From NCBI RefSeq assembly GCF_002078875.1, contig NC_034421.1, forward strand, positions 14,300,781-14,364,780: DNA of 64,000 nt, read 5' to 3'. The position numbers and the translations under genes were made by a program. Origin of the DNA: Numida meleagris. Lineage: Eukaryota > Chordata > Aves > Galliformes > Numididae. Shown piece by piece: positions 21,701 to 35,796 of this stretch (position 1 is its first letter; each line of letters opens with the position of its first letter). The notes under the pieces are model-generated. The model searched no databases. It was not told the DNA's origin and was given only the letters and a program-made list of their open reading frames with translations.

Positions 21701-22260
21701 AGCCATTGCTGCCCAACAGGATGCTGGCTGGACACCGGGTGCCATCAGGGGCTCAGCTGCCACCCAGGGACGTTGCAGTGGGAAAGACCCCTCCATTTTC
21801 ACTGCATTTCCCCAGACAGGACACAGGGTGAACGATGGAAACCCTTGCTGACATGTCAAGCAATTCAGGTCACTCATGAAAACCTTTCTTCACTGCCTCA
21901 CATCAAAGAAGAAAATGGTGCCACCTGCTCTTCAGTTCTCCTCCTCCTCCATGGCCCGAGCTCCTGCCCCACATCAAAGGAGGAGAAGTATCCTGGAACT
22001 ATTTTGTGTTCCTCCACATCCCCCATCCTCACAACATCACCCTTCCCTCGCCCACTCCTGCAGCAGCCCCCTGCCCCATGGCCACCAAACACCTCCCCAC
22101 GGGGCCACCAACACCACCAGGAGGTGCCAGCAGCTCTCCTCTCACCCCAACCCCTTAAGGACACGGCTGAGCTTAGCAGAAACGGAGTCCGGGAGAGCAA
22201 GAAAATAAAGGAAGGAGGTTGCAAGGAGAGCTGCAGCCAAAACAAGGGTGCCCACGGAAC
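15715..22260. other. Intergenic, no supported gene
   Basis: Many overlapping ORFs of 60-320 codons on both strands. None has a protein family signature or consistent splice sites. The longest, on the minus strand at 16547-15585, runs into the antisense of the CR1 end. Confidence 0.4.
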
Positions 22261-22270
22261 TGTCTTTACC

Positions 22271-22660
22271 GGTGCACCTCACGGTATCTCCTGGAAGCAG
22301 TCGGGTGCTGTCTTCTCCTCACATAGAGATCTGTGTCTACCGTCTCCTGAACCGCTTGTTCTGGAAGCAGGACAAAGAAAGATACAGCTCTGTTGATAAG
22401 CTCCTTGCAGTCTTCAGCGGGCCCCGCAGGAGTTTGTGTGGCAATAGCTGCTGGTGGGGCTAAGGAGGTTAGGAATGGCTGCCCCAAGTGCTACATCCCA
22501 TGTAAATGCCACACTGACCCCCCTTCCTTAGCTGAAAACACCTCTAGCCTCTCCAGATTGATTATGATTTTCCACTGGGATGGTATGTTTGGAAACCCAG
22601 CACACTGACCTCCTGCAATCACAACCACTGCACAGCACAGGAGACCACAGCCAATGCATT
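22271..22660 (-). other. Two linked exon candidates: hydrophobic segment then Arg-rich tail (weak)
   Basis: Minus exon 22660-22610 is preceded by tcctggttcttgcag and followed by gtcagt. It encodes CIGCGLLCCAVVVIAG, a possible membrane segment. Exon 22361-22271 has acceptor tgtcctgcttccag and donor gtaaag. The two join in phase 1 to give GEQAVQETVDTDLYVRRRQH and PTASRRYREVHR, so a membrane span followed by a basic tail. No ectodomain exon or terminal exon could be linked, and the segments are short, so this could be chance or non-coding transcript. Confidence 0.2.
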
Positions 22661-25600
22661 CTGCAAGAACCAGGAGGGGTTTCTGCAGCCAGGATTTACC
22701 TGGCCCCACACAGCCAGAGCTAGGGAATCATTGGCTTCCAGCACACTCACTGTCCTTATGTGCACACAGAGGAATGGTCGCCAAGTGGCTTCATGGCCAC
22801 GCCATTGGCCTCCCTTCTCCATGCTGGCCTGATGAGTGCAGCACATCCTCCTCCAGTACCTGAAGCTGTCTTTCCTGCTTTCCTAGGAAGTGCCTCACCT
22901 GCTCTGTTTCTCACATCAGTTCAGGCAGCATAGAAAAGCACAAAACAGAACGGCCAGAAATGGGTCCCTTTTTGGAGAGCTGCCATCAGTGCGTCGTTGC
23001 CCCCTGGTGAACTGAAAATCTGTGCCTGCGCTTTGTGTGTCACACACACATTTCACCGTTGTCAAAAGGTGCACGCAGTTATGATGCTAAATGTGTGTGC
23101 AGTTAGCTTAAATCCGTGTATAAATAAGCTGAGGTTTCCAAACACGAGTCTGTAGGCTTTACATAATGAGGAAGGAAGTGGGTGAAGTGGCTTTACCTGT
23201 ATGTAATAAAGCAGAGGGAATTAAAATTATGAGGGCTTCCTTCCCCTTAATACACACAATACTAAATTGCTGGACTGCTAGTCAAGTCATCCAACACATG
23301 GCCCAGCCGGACTGAGAGTTGGTTTAGCAGTAAGCCTTTGGTGAGTGGCTCCTTGGGACATGAAGATCCTCGAGAGGTGCTGCAAACCAAAGGCAGGCAT
23401 TCGCAAGGATGCTCCCAATAGGACTATTATATAAGTATTTAAATCGTTGCACAGGCAACGCTCGTATTCACAAGTGACTGCATCTATCTAGAACATACCC
23501 ACACAGATGTGATGCCAAGTGCAGGGACCAGTGGGAATCACCCACTGTGTTTTCCCACTAACGCTGAAGGGGGAAGGACCAAAACTAGGGGCAGGTAAGG
23601 GAGGCAAAAGTAGGTCTGGAGGTGAAAAGGTTTAAATATTTTCCTTGTAAGAACAGCATCTGCTCTGAGATGACCTTGTTACTCATTAATGTTTTTCTTT
23701 CTGCAGCAGAAGATTTCTTCTAAAACAAAACACGGATTCAGTTATTTCATATTGTTCAAAAAAATACTCGCTATAGTTGTGGATAATAGTAGCAAACCAT
23801 CCAAAGCTTCCAGAAGCTGCCACCAAAAGTACTCGTCGACTCCATATTTCTGAGGGGTGGTTGGAAACCTACAGATGGTTGAAGGGCTGGGACCAGCACG
23901 AACCCCACGCGGGCCATCCTGGCGAAGCCCTCCTTCATTTGACCAGCTCTGCCTGCTGAAGACTCAGCTTGTGGTCTCACCACTTCCACGTGAAGGAAGG
24001 GTCGGTTTGTAAGGGGACAAGATGAACTTTGGCTTTGAAATCAACGACACCCCCCGTGCCTAGCAGATAATGCACAGCACTCACAACTGTACTCTGAGCG
24101 CTAACTAGGAAGGAACCTGAACTGCTGGCTGGAAGTAAAGATGTTCATGCACGAGAGGGCAAAGCCAGGAGTGTTTCACCCCATCACTTCTGGTTCAAGT
24201 GGCAAAAGCACGATCTCAGAGTTTGGCCCAACTCACCAATCTCTTCCACAATATTCTCAGTGCTTCCAGGAGGAGTGGTTCTCTCCTGTTCAGAAACAAA
24301 ACAAAACAAACAAAAAAGAATAACAACCTCAGGTGGGTGCCTCCTTCACCTGTCCCTTTGCTCTGAGAGAGGAGCAGGAAGCCCTGGGGCTTTCTGCCGT
24401 CGCTATGATGAAGACCACGAGCATCACGGAAGCAGAGCTGGAGCCCTCCTGCTCTCAGCTGCCTTCAGCCGCTCCACCCAGCAAAGTGGTCTCCATCCCA
24501 TCCGGCGCAAGTCCTTCAGTTATGCCGCTGTGCAACCGCCTCAAGAGCCAAGTCCTTCCCAGGACTTTTTTTCCTTAAAAAAGCGACATCCAGAGAACTG
24601 AAAATTGGCGCTGCATGCTCCAGGGTTTGGGTGAAAGAGCAAAGAACAGCCACTGCTCATCCTTCCCAAAGACAGCGCGGGCGTGACTGCCATGCACACG
24701 GAGAAACGACGAGGAACAAACTCGGCAACCACAGCGTACAGAGGAAAAGATGAATGGGGAAAAGAAATGAGGTGAAATGCTGTTCTAGGTCTCACAGAAT
24801 TTCTCAGTGGAAACGCTCCCCAGGCGGTGAGCATTTGGGGCTTTGTAGTTTGGGATAATGAAGGAACCCATTCCACTGGCTTCAAAAGATCAGAACAAAG
24901 GATCCCTTCCTTTACCTTTGCGGGGAGAAAAGAACAAAACTCTAATTTGCTTTACTCTAAATGCAAGTATCATTTTTGGTCCTGCCCAAGTCAGCCACAC
25001 GCTGCTGTCACCTTTGGTGCCCTCTGCTGCCGGCAGCCCCTCGCCGTGGCTCCTCTCGTTGCACTGCAGCTGGGCTGCTCCTCTCTGCAGTGGCTCAGAC
25101 TCATCCTTGGGCACAGAGCAGCTGAACGCAGCGCAGAAATCACCTTGTAACCAACCCCAAAATATCAGCTGGGCTCTCGACCGTGCCTTGCGTGTTCTGT
25201 GCTCATCCTGCTTATGGCAGCTTGGAAATGAACGTGACTTAAGGAAGAGGGCTGTGTTGGAGCAAGGGAGGCACAAATGTGCAGGGCTGCAGCCAGCTCT
25301 TGCACTTTGCTCTCTCTCAGCAAATAGCACTGAGTGCAGACAGCCCTGCACTGCCAGTGAAACTGCGCTGCAGATACAAACCAGAAACAGGGACACGAGA
25401 GACTCCTGAGCTCTCACACGAGTATTTAACATTAAGGACGTGTTAGATTGTTTTCCTAGAGCCTATGGATTACAGTGGATCAGCTGTGAGTCCGGCGCCT
25501 GCCTGCTGATGCTGTGAACAGCGGGTTTGCATTTCGGGTCGGCTCGCGGGCAGGCGCCCTTTGGGGTCACTCCACATATGCTCGTAAAATAAATCTCTGC

Positions 25601-28600
25601 ACTCCGCTCCTAAATCTACTTCTCTTGTCTCCAAGCACAGCTGTGGCTTACTAAGTTTCCTTGCAGGGAGCTGGTGCAAGGATTCATATTCCTTACTCAC
25701 GTGGCAAGTGCAAGCAGCTGATCAGGATCTGATCTTCGGGCTGAGAAGACTCTTGTTGGGTGCACAGACAGATTGCTGCTGCTCGGGCTTTTCATTGAGC
25801 GCTGTCTGCCCTCCAGAGGTCTCTTTTTATTTCGTTGCTCACCGTGTAGCAGCCAAGGGCTTCAAACAGCCCCAGAAGGCCACCTGAGCAACCCGGGCAA
25901 AGGCTGGCCCACCAGAGCTCCACCACTGCCTCCCGGCATCCAAAACCCAGTGTCTTCCCAACAGGTCGGTGCTGAACTGTGGGAGGGAGCAGCTGAACAA
26001 AGGAATGGAAAAATACAGGACAGACGGGAAAAGCAAACCTAGCTATCTCCCCCAGACTGCACTCCAGAAGCTTTCCTTCTGGCAAAGCTGAGCTGTGACA
26101 TTAACTTGACCTATCTGGTTTAAAGACAGCCAGTGGCTCCTGCTTTTGGTTGGGATATCTGAACGGGTCACACTGGCAGGGCCCTGCATTCCTCTGGGGG
26201 CCTGACTGTAACTCAATGCTGTGCTGGCCAGGCTGCCCATACACCAGCACCCTGCCCGCAGGAGCAGGAGCCCCACACCGCCAGGTGGAGGGGGCAGGCA
26301 GGGGCCGAGGGCGAAGGGGACACTGGGACCAAGATGGGTTTCAAGAGCCATGGGTTTCCCAGCCTCTCCATGAAGTGTTTCCCACTGACACAGCCTCACA
26401 GAAACACCAGGATGCCTGGAGGGCCCAGAGCCTGAGGGCAGAGCTTGGACAAGAGCAGTGGGAAGAGCAGACCACAGGGCCCGATAGGCCACTGGGGTAG
26501 GACTCAAAACTGCCAGCTCCCCTGGGCAGAAACAGTTTATAGGGGAACCGCAGCAGCTCCTCCTGCCAAGCAATTACACCTAGGATTAGCGCTTCCCTCA
26601 CACCCCACTCGGTGTTACGTGGTTATGGCTGCCCCAGCTCACAGCGACTTGTGCTTCCTAAATCCCAAAGGGCGTCTGATGCGGAGCAGGCATTACAGAA
26701 TCAAGCTCAGGCCTGTCGAGGAACTGCCACCCACACGTGTGCCCGTGCCACTGGACGTGGCCAGAGGCAAGTGGTGATTTTGCTCCATCCTTCCTCAGAG
26801 TCATGACAGGAGATCAAATGACCACAACTGAACACACGACAGCCGGCTGGGCCAAGGCGGATGCTGGTGCCAAAGCAAATATGACTTAGAACACCTTCAG
26901 AGTGGTTTAAACTAACATACAGATCTTCACACTTGAGTGGGCTAACAGTAGGCATGCGATAGATAGCATCAGCAGCTCTGCTGGGGAGTTTTATTCAAGC
27001 CGACGGAGTGTGTTACCACTTTTTAGCAGTTCCCCTCATGGAGTTCTTCCAGGTCACTCCCCACTGTTCCTCTCTCACCACTCTGACTTGCCCTCTCCCC
27101 ATCCTGCAGGCTCTCTGGGCTCACTGACTCCCTGCCCAGTTGTCCCCTACTGAGTTGGCTGTCAGCCCTCTTTGCTCACTCTGGGGAAGCTCAGCTAGCT
27201 ACTCCTGACCTGCTCCTTCCAACCCTGTTGTCCCACGACTCCTTGAATTCATCTTGACTCTTCACATCCAGCCCTGATTAAACCACTGCTGACAGTCCAC
27301 AAATCCACAAACCCTGGTCCATCGACCTTGGTCCTACCTGGCTTTCTATCCCCAAACACCACCCCTGTCATTCTTCCTCAGTCACATTCTTTTTTACATT
27401 TCCTACTCACCCGCTTTTTCAGTTTACTGTCCTATTCTATTCTTCACCGTCCTCTAGCCCACTCTGTGCTGACATTGCCATCGATTCTTTTCATCCAGGT
27501 CCTGCTGGAAGCTGCAGTCACTTTCTTTGTTCTCAAATTGCTCTCACCTGTGCTGCATAAAATCAAAACCTTTTTTTATATTTCCACCTATTTCCTTAAT
27601 ATTAATGTTTTATCTTGGTGTCTCTGCCAAGGCATCATCTCTTGGATGCCTACGTGACCTTTGCCAAACTTGATGTGCCATAGGCATACTCTGTCTTTTC
27701 TTAGGAATACCCTTCATCGTGTCCTTTCTGTCTTAGTCACCTCAGTCTGCCTCCACGGCCTCAGAGTATTAGCTGGCACCTCTTGTCTTTGCCCCTGCAC
27801 GCAAGCTTTCATTATTCCCGGTCATTCCAGGTGGTTAGAATGCTGAAAGGCTTAGGTGAGCCATTATTCTTTCTCCTCTTGCAGCTCCATATTGCCCTTT
27901 CCTTATGGCTTTCTTATGTGTGGGTGAATTGACTTCATTTCCAGAAGGCAGGCCAAGGCTGTGTCTCCTTGGAGCACACACAATGGACTCTCTAGCCTTC
28001 CTCCCATGCATTCAAAGGCTTCAAAGGCAAGCAGCCTGTGCCCTATGCTCGGCAGTGGCCCCGAACAGCCCGTCAGAGTTCATCTGAAGACCGTCCTGTT
28101 CTCTGTGAGAACCTGGTCTTGAGGGCTGCCTCCAAGTGTTCTGCTGAATAAAGCCTGCGCTGAGACTTAGCCAAGCTGAAGTGGAGAAGTGAGGCACAGA
28201 ACCCAGAGCTGCTGAGCCCTGGCCATAATGCAGTCCTCACTCACCAAAGATGAGGAATCTAAAAGGATTTCAATACTAATTATTATTACCTCACCATCAG
28301 CTCCCAAATCCCGGGTCAGTCCCAACTGATCCAACCCAAGAAAGAGGTATCTTTGTCCCACCAGCAGAAGGAAGTCTCTGTCCTGCCTAGGAAACTACCT
28401 CTGGGCTTATAATGGCTCCTCAAAGGGCTACAGCATGGCTCCACGTCTTGCTGTAGAACCTGTGTGCTCCTTCAGAGCCCTCTGTAACGCAGCAGCATTT
28501 CTCACAAAGCCCTTCAGCTGTCCCCGACCCGAGGACTGATACATGATCGACTGTAAATCTGTCGTTACACATACTGGTATCGTTGCTCATCTCTGCGGTT

Positions 28601-31600
28601 TGGATAGCTAGCAACCATGTTGGATTCCCTTCTGATGACCAGAAGATCTTGAAACCTGGTTTATCAGAAGTGAGGCAGGCTGCTGGTTTATCTGTGAGCT
28701 CACTTTGTGAGTTTGCTAGGACTGGAGAAACTCCTCCCTTCTGGCTGGGCTGCAAAGGCTGAATGCTCAGCACTCCTGCTGTGCCCTGCCTCTGCTTATC
28801 CCAATTTCTGAGGGAAGGTGGTCATTGAAAAGTCTTTTTCTGTCCAAATCTGGGACATGACATACACAAGGTAACAAGATTGTTTTTTTTTTTTTTTTAA
28901 ATTAATCCTATGTAGATATTCGTCCTTCTGGTTCTTACAATCAGGGATGGAAGGGTTTAAGAGCCTCCCATGGCCCCAGCTTCCACAAATGCATTTAATT
29001 CTTTAGAAATCCATACATTTGATTACCATGCCATTGTTTGGCAGAAATTCACAGCTGTGCTCTGCGACTGCTGCTCTTTGCTGTAGAGCTGGTGCTTGGC
29101 AGTTCTGCTGGCCAGCCCACATTTTTTGCAAGGAAAACAAGGCTGGCACACCATCACAACCAGCTCCCTTTCCTGCATCCTTCAGGTTGCAGAGACTTCA
29201 CCTTATTCTCTTCATCTGGCTTTCTCCCAGACGCATTTGAGACTTAGATTAATGCTTTCTGAATTTACACTGAACAGGACATTTGTCTAAAAGCACAAAG
29301 ATCAACGTTATCCGAGCACACAATCCCACGCAGGTCTATAAAAAAGGCACGGTCTGGACAGCAACAGCTCATGCCAGGACTCTGGCAGCTACCAAATTGA
29401 GAGGAGATGTGTTTACTGATACGTGTTTACTAACAACTGGACTGGATAAATAAAGGATGCCACAGAAGCCACTGGAAAATCAGATGCCAGATCGTTCAGT
29501 ATCTACCACCAAGTCAATAATTCAGGCATCCACTTGAAGACTGCCTTCTGTCTACACGCAGTGTCCTGAGGTATTCAGGCAGCTGCTCACGTGTGTTTTA
29601 GGCATCACTGATGCTGAGAAAGATTTATTCAGGAGGATTTCATGAAATAGCCTGAAGCGAATGCATTCAGTTCACACCAGGGTAATTTCAGCTAACATAC
29701 TCTCGGTTGCCACTGTAGAAAGCTCAGCTTGATAAGGAGGAACTCATAAAGCTGCCACAGTTCAGCAGCTGATGATAATGTAAATGTGTGTTAATGAACA
29801 AAGAAGAAATAACAAAACTTCAGCGTTTCCTTCTGGGATCAGTGAAAAGGGCTCTTATAACTCCTTCCTTTGGGAGATTCCTCTTTGCACTATTGTCACC
29901 ATACAGCAGGAAGTTATCATCAAGCCTTCATCAGCTTCTGTACTGCCTTTAAACCACAGAATAATCATGAGAACGAATGCCCAAATAATTAAGACTCAGG
30001 TATAGATTTGTTCATCTGTTAATCTCATTGGTAATTCATTTAACTGGGATTAAAGGGGATGAATTCCCTCCAGGACAGAGGTATGTCCTGAAAACCCCGA
30101 GTTTAGTGGAAAGGCTCCTATTCTTCTGCTGGCGCACTGGCCACAGCATTTACGTGGATACATGAGACACTTTTGCCCCTCTCAGGAAAACCTGCGAAGC
30201 CCCGAAAAAAACCTACAGCAGTGATCTGCAAATTGTGAAGCAATCTAAAGTAATTGGTAAGGAGAACGCTGAGCTAATTGGTGCGAGTGGAGTGCTGCTC
30301 CAACAGAGTTGCGCTGCCTGTTTCCACCAGCAGCTCAGGCATCCTTAACACACGCTGCGGTGCCAAGAAGAGAGCAGGACTCATCCCCCAGCTTTGGGAA
30401 CCCACCTGAACTGAGGGGCCAATGCACAGAATGAGTCACCCCCCGAGGATGCCTGTTTTTCCCCTTGTCTACAGAAGCAGCAATGGTTAATTAGCTCAGG
30501 CTTCAGGCATTTAACTTGTAGGCACCTAAATCTGGGCTCAGGCATTCTCCTCCCTCTCAAGTTACACAAGTTAAGGGTTTAGGCCTCTCATAAACGCTCA
30601 CAAGCATTGAAAGGCTTTGGTACTTCTGAGCTGCAATGCTGCACTTCCAAATCTCATTCTCTTTTCCAGGGGGAATACCACGGTTAGTCAGAGTGGTACG
30701 GGCTGGGGGCAAGGCAGCTGGGACGTGGTTAATCACACCCTTCTTCAAGGCCGCATTCAGCATTTTATTTTTGCTCCTAACTTCCACGCTCCAAATCGTG
30801 CCTCAGGGCACCGGAGTTAAACGTCTGAATTTAAACAGTGTGAATACCCCTGAGGTCACTTCTGCTCACCTGAAGAGGCTGGCAGGGGTCCTGCTGCAGG
30901 CCTGGTGGCACTCAGAGCTGAGGACAGGGAACGCTATGATCAAGATTTCCCCTCAGTTCAACAGACTCCTGGAGGACAAACTGACATGCCAATAGGATAA
31001 AGCCATTCTGATTTCATTATTGGTATTATGGTAAGAGCTTGCTTGCCTGCTTATGGTCCTTTTCTTCTGCTGCTGCTGCTACCTCGCCTGCCTGATCTCA
31101 CCAATGCCTCATTCAAACAGCCAGGAAAGGAAACACGTGAGGTTCTGCCAAACATTCATCAGTTTTCCATCACATAATATCAACTCTTTCTAATCTTTCC
31201 TCAAATAACTGAATTACTTCTTGAGTTGGTCACGTATTCTCTTTCTTCACCTTATCTCACCCTGTCACACAATTAAAGATGCCCCATCACCAAGCATGAC
31301 GGTGACACCAGATGGTAACATTTGCAATACAGTCAGCTTATGGCTGACACAAAGTCCTCAAAACCTGGGGCAGAGCTCTTGGAAACGTCCAGTCTGGACA
31401 CAGCCTTTCAAGACCAAAGTTCCACAGAGGAACATAAATTTCCATCCTCTACCATTCTAATATTCCTGCTTATTTGTCATTGTATACCCCTCCATTTACC
31501 TTCTTCAAGAAGAATCTTACATCCACTACTGAAACCAGAAATTACCCAGCAAGCCTAAAAATGGGGGGGTGTGAAAGATGACAACGCTGACTTATTCTTC

Positions 31601-32210
31601 GAATATTCTCATTCACCTCCCAGACATCGTGTATACAAAACCTCCTACGAGCTAACAAAGCACAAATGATTAAAGGAGTTTTCTTCTCCTTTTCAGTCTG
31701 CGTTACTCCTTCTCTTGTAACGCATGGAGCGGATCCATGCACATCTACATTGCTGGTTGCTGGCTCACATTACCAACTGCTGGGACATGCCGGATTCTTA
31801 TGGAGCTTCTGGATCACATGAAGGTTTATGTCACAATTAATTTGTCAGCCAACTGGAAGTAAGTTAAAAAATCCTCATCTGCTAGACTACAAATATAGCT
31901 GTTACTTAAATGTCACCAGCTGCTGGGACAGGGAAAGTGATTCAAGGAGAAGGAAATTCCGTACCTGTAAACCTCATCACCGATGACAGACTTGAAAGTT
32001 ACTGAACCTCTCATCAGCTTGCTGGAATGCCCTGGCTTCCTTAACAGCAAGGAAAAGCAGGGCAGAATTGTCTTCTCACATTAAAAGAGAGAAGCTTAGG
32101 AGTCCGCTGTGTTTCATGGTGAACCTCAAGCTCCATGTGCTACTTGGAATGTGTCTCTTTAAAAGTCAGGGCTGAAGCACAAATGCAAAATGTCTGTTTT
32201 CAGATATATA
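22661..32210. other. Long intergenic stretch, no gene supported
   Basis: Only short ORFs without context. An (AAAAC)n tract lies at about 24293-24315. Plus-strand pyrimidine-rich sequence spans about 27030-27850. A T17-type tract lies near 28882-28898. Confidence 0.4.
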
Positions 32211-32216
32211 TCCTGA

Positions 32217-32712
32217 TATCATAGAACTACAGCATGGTTGGGTGGGAAGGGCCCCCCCAGCCCCAGCCCTGCCGTGGGCTGGCTGCCCCCCAGCTCAGGC
32301 TGCCCAGGGCCCATCCATAGCTGTGGGCACCTCCAGGGACAGGGCACCCACAGCTCTGGGCAGCAGTGCCAGCACCTCACCACCTTCTGGGTAAAGGATT
32401 TCCTCCTCACATCTCACCTAAATCTCCCCTCTTTTAGTTTAAAGCCATTCCATCTTGTCCTATCACTATCAGGCCATGTAAAAAGCTCGGTCCCCATCTT
32501 TTTTAAAGGCTGCAATGAGGTCTCCCCGGAGCCTCCCTTCCCCATGCTGAACACCCCCAGCCCTCAGCTGTCCCCATAGCAGAGGTGCTGCATCCTCTGC
32601 CATCCCCGTGTCCTCCTCCAGCCCCACTCCAGCAGCCCCATGTCCATGTGCCGGAGCTGGATGCAGTGCTGCAGGTGGGGGCTCATGAGTTCGGGACAGC
32701 ACTGGATGCATT
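32217..32712 (-). mobile_element. CR1 retrotransposon 3' part, about 500 bp, inverted
   Basis: Starts with atcatagaactacagcatgg and ggttgggtgggaagggcccc, then the conserved ggctgcccagggcccatcca, cctcaccaccttctgggtaa and cagtgctgcaggtgggggct. This is the reverse complement of a CR1 3' end, the longest copy in the window. It has no intact ORF. Confidence 0.9.
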
Positions 32713-35700
32713 TACTGACCATGGGAGGCACTTCCAGCAGCAGCAGCACTGGTGGCACCGAACCTTTGGACTCACATCAAACACAGCATACACAACCATG
32801 GGCCCCTGATTGGGTGTCAGGTGCACTCCTGACAAATGGAGAGTCACTGCCTTCGAGCTGGGGAAGGTCAGTAACTTCCCATTTACCCACTGCAGACACC
32901 TCCAGCGTGCCCACTTGGAGCTGGGATTCCCTCTGCTAAGGGCGCATCCCTTTGGATACAGCTCTCAGCTCATCACCAGCTGGGGCACTGCGCTTCCACC
33001 ACTGCGTGGCCAAGAGCTGGCACTGAGGGTTTTCTAAATCCTGTGGCTGTGTTGAAAGGCTTCCAGATTCTGCCTTGTCCTAGCAGGAACGCGTTCTCTA
33101 CCATCCACGGTACCACAGCTTGGCTGGCAATTTATTTTACCAGCAAGTAGGAGGCCCACGCCTCTTTGCCATCTGTTACCACTCATTTTTCATTGCTTCT
33201 GAAAACAACCTGAGAATAACCCCGCTCTGATTTAGCTCGATGAAGCAGGAAGCCCTCAGAATGCATTTTTCCTACATGATCTGCTCACTGCTCTGTCCCA
33301 CCTTCACCCATCCCACCCTCCTGTGCTTTGCGCCATTAATTCTGACTCCATTCACTCACTCTTGTTTCGGCTGCCATGAGTGGACTGCTCAGTTTCCATG
33401 AGAACAGGGAGTCTCTGGAAATGCTTTTTAGTTCATTTAATACAGTCACGTGCAAAACCAAATAGAAATTCGTAAGAAAACAGGGGTTCTATCTTACTAG
33501 ACAATGGCTTACATGGGTGCAATGAAGGACAGAAACCCCTAGATCCTTTTGAACATCTGTTTACAAGACAGGAGAGCTTTCTCCAGTGGAAGACGGGATA
33601 ATGGAAGGTGCCTGCACTGACACTGACCAACCATGACTTGATCAGAGTCCATTTAATAAGTTCAATATAAGTTCTGGAGAATCTGCAAGGCCTCCTGCCA
33701 GCACCATTTCTGCTACTCTGAATCTCACATGTTTGCACCTGAATGCTTGCCCAGGCCTGGCCGGCTGGTGTTTTCCATCAAAGCAAGTTTTGTGCCACCT
33801 CCCTCCCACAGCAGCACCAGCTGCCAGCTTTCTCAGAACCAGGCAGGAAAGCAAGCAGAATTTCTGGATGTGACTGCTTCAGAAGACTGACGTGATTTCT
33901 GAAGGCGCTTTTGCTGCAAACCATTCTACCTCTGCTAGACAATACTGAGGATTTTGTTTTCCAGAGATCCTAACTTGGCACCTCTCACCAACCTACATTC
34001 ACTTTGAAAGAGCTAGGAAATGCTCTGAAGGAAAAGAATGCTTCTTCCCTGAGCAGGTCCTTCCTCGGCCCAGGAGTGGGAAAAGCCCTCCTATGTCCAC
34101 ATGTGCCCAGCTCTTGCATGTCACAGTGATGACACCTCCATCACGCCGTGCGCCGGGGGAACCATGCTCACTCAAATACTGCTCCAGAAAATCTCCCAGC
34201 ACTCTCTGCATGACCAGTAAGTAAAAACTCTGCCTTTTTGGCACTAACGCTGTTCCAAGAGACGTTGAAAAGCTTTCCATTGTACTTCAGTAGGAAGAGA
34301 AACGGGCTTTCACTCTGGACAACTCACTGAGAAGTGTTTGTTCAGATTGGGATCTTTCCCATTACTCCCAATACACAAAACGAGGAACAACAAAAGATGA
34401 GTTCTGTTGCTTCTGCACGATCAGAGTTTGTTTTGCATAACAAAGGAACTTACAGTAAAGCTCTGAACTGTCCAAGGAAGGATCATCTCATGCACCAAGT
34501 CTGTTAAAAAATGACACACTTTTTCTTGGCAAGTGAATATTCATCGATGCTAAACAGTGCTATTTTAAATTGCACAGAAACAGTGACCGCGGCGCTTTCT
34601 CCCCAGTTTGCATTCTACAAACGAGCATCTCTAATCACGGTGGGGCAAAAAAAGGTGCTGATGTTATATTGCAAGGATGCGTTTTCGCATGAAAAATCAC
34701 TGCTATTTTTGATCTGCGGTGGATCTAATGAAACTAATAGCATTGACTTTAGTAAATGAAAGACGCCAGTAAATAAATAACCACTGGAACTGCTGCCTCC
34801 ACTCATGCGTTCTGCACAGCAGTCTCACATTTCGTGCGTTTGCCCCTCTCCCTCCAAGTGGATGCACTGATTCCTCCAAATAGCTCAGGCAGCTCTTGAC
34901 GAAGAAGGCATGATGGACTCTGAGAGAGCTGCCTGGCTCCCCAAGAAGGCTGTTTATAGCAGCACCTTCAATGCTATGAAAAGAAACCTGTCTCTCGGTT
35001 CTTTGGCAGCCTGTGGTTACTGACATCAAGGTCTGTCTCTCCTCTAAGGGGATGGCTTCGTCCTGGAGTTCCCACCTGGGCCCAGAACGTGCTCACTGAC
35101 ACAGCAGGGCATTGGCACTGCAAGATACGTGTCTCAAGAATGAAGACTATAAACAGCTGCTAGCATAAAGTAACACAGCCTTGCATAGCTGCCATGCAAC
35201 TCTGTCATCTCAAGGGCACAATCTGATGTATTGCAATGAGGATAACGATAAAAATATAAAGGCATGCATCTTGTTCCATTCCCTAAATAAGCACCTTGGC
35301 CAAGCAAGACAGTTTTGCAGGTTGCCAATAGCAACTCTCATGTTTTCAGAGTACAGTGTGCACCATCTTCATGCAAAACAGAAAAATTGCCCAAGTGTCT
35401 CTCACGGCTCAATAGCACGTGTTCCCTCTGGGCTGGGACAAGTGTCCAGAGCTCCTGGACCCTACTGGGCCATATCCTTGCCTGAGCAAACTGCCCCAAC
35501 ACTGCTGTCGGCCAGAAAAGTGGGAGATTTATACAGATAAAAATTTGCCTGATAATTTCTTCAAATAAGGAATGAAACCTGCTTCTGTTCACACAGGAGG
35601 GAATGTTATTTACAAATAGATACACACGCGTGCATAGATACTGATGCGAACATTAACCCCTTATACTTGCAACATATGCACAAGTAACATCACACACAGT

Positions 35701-35796
35701 TTCCTCGCAATACTGCTCAATGGTGCAAAAATATGGAAGTACTGTTATTCTTCAAACAACAGTGAGGCTTTCCCCCCACCTCTTCCCCATCCAAAT
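32713..35796. other. Intergenic, nothing firm
   Basis: A short minus frame at about 34250-34130 (FYLLVMQRVLGDFLEQYLSE) looks protein-like but has no good donor. Nothing else stands out. Confidence 0.35.

Noticed and set aside
21572..22396. 274-codon plus-strand ORF
   Set aside because: Low-complexity Ser/Pro/His composition, overlapped by open frames in other phases, no motif.
34130..34260. Minus-strand segment FYLLVMQRVLGDFLEQYLSE
   Set aside because: Protein-like, but no usable donor and no linked exon.
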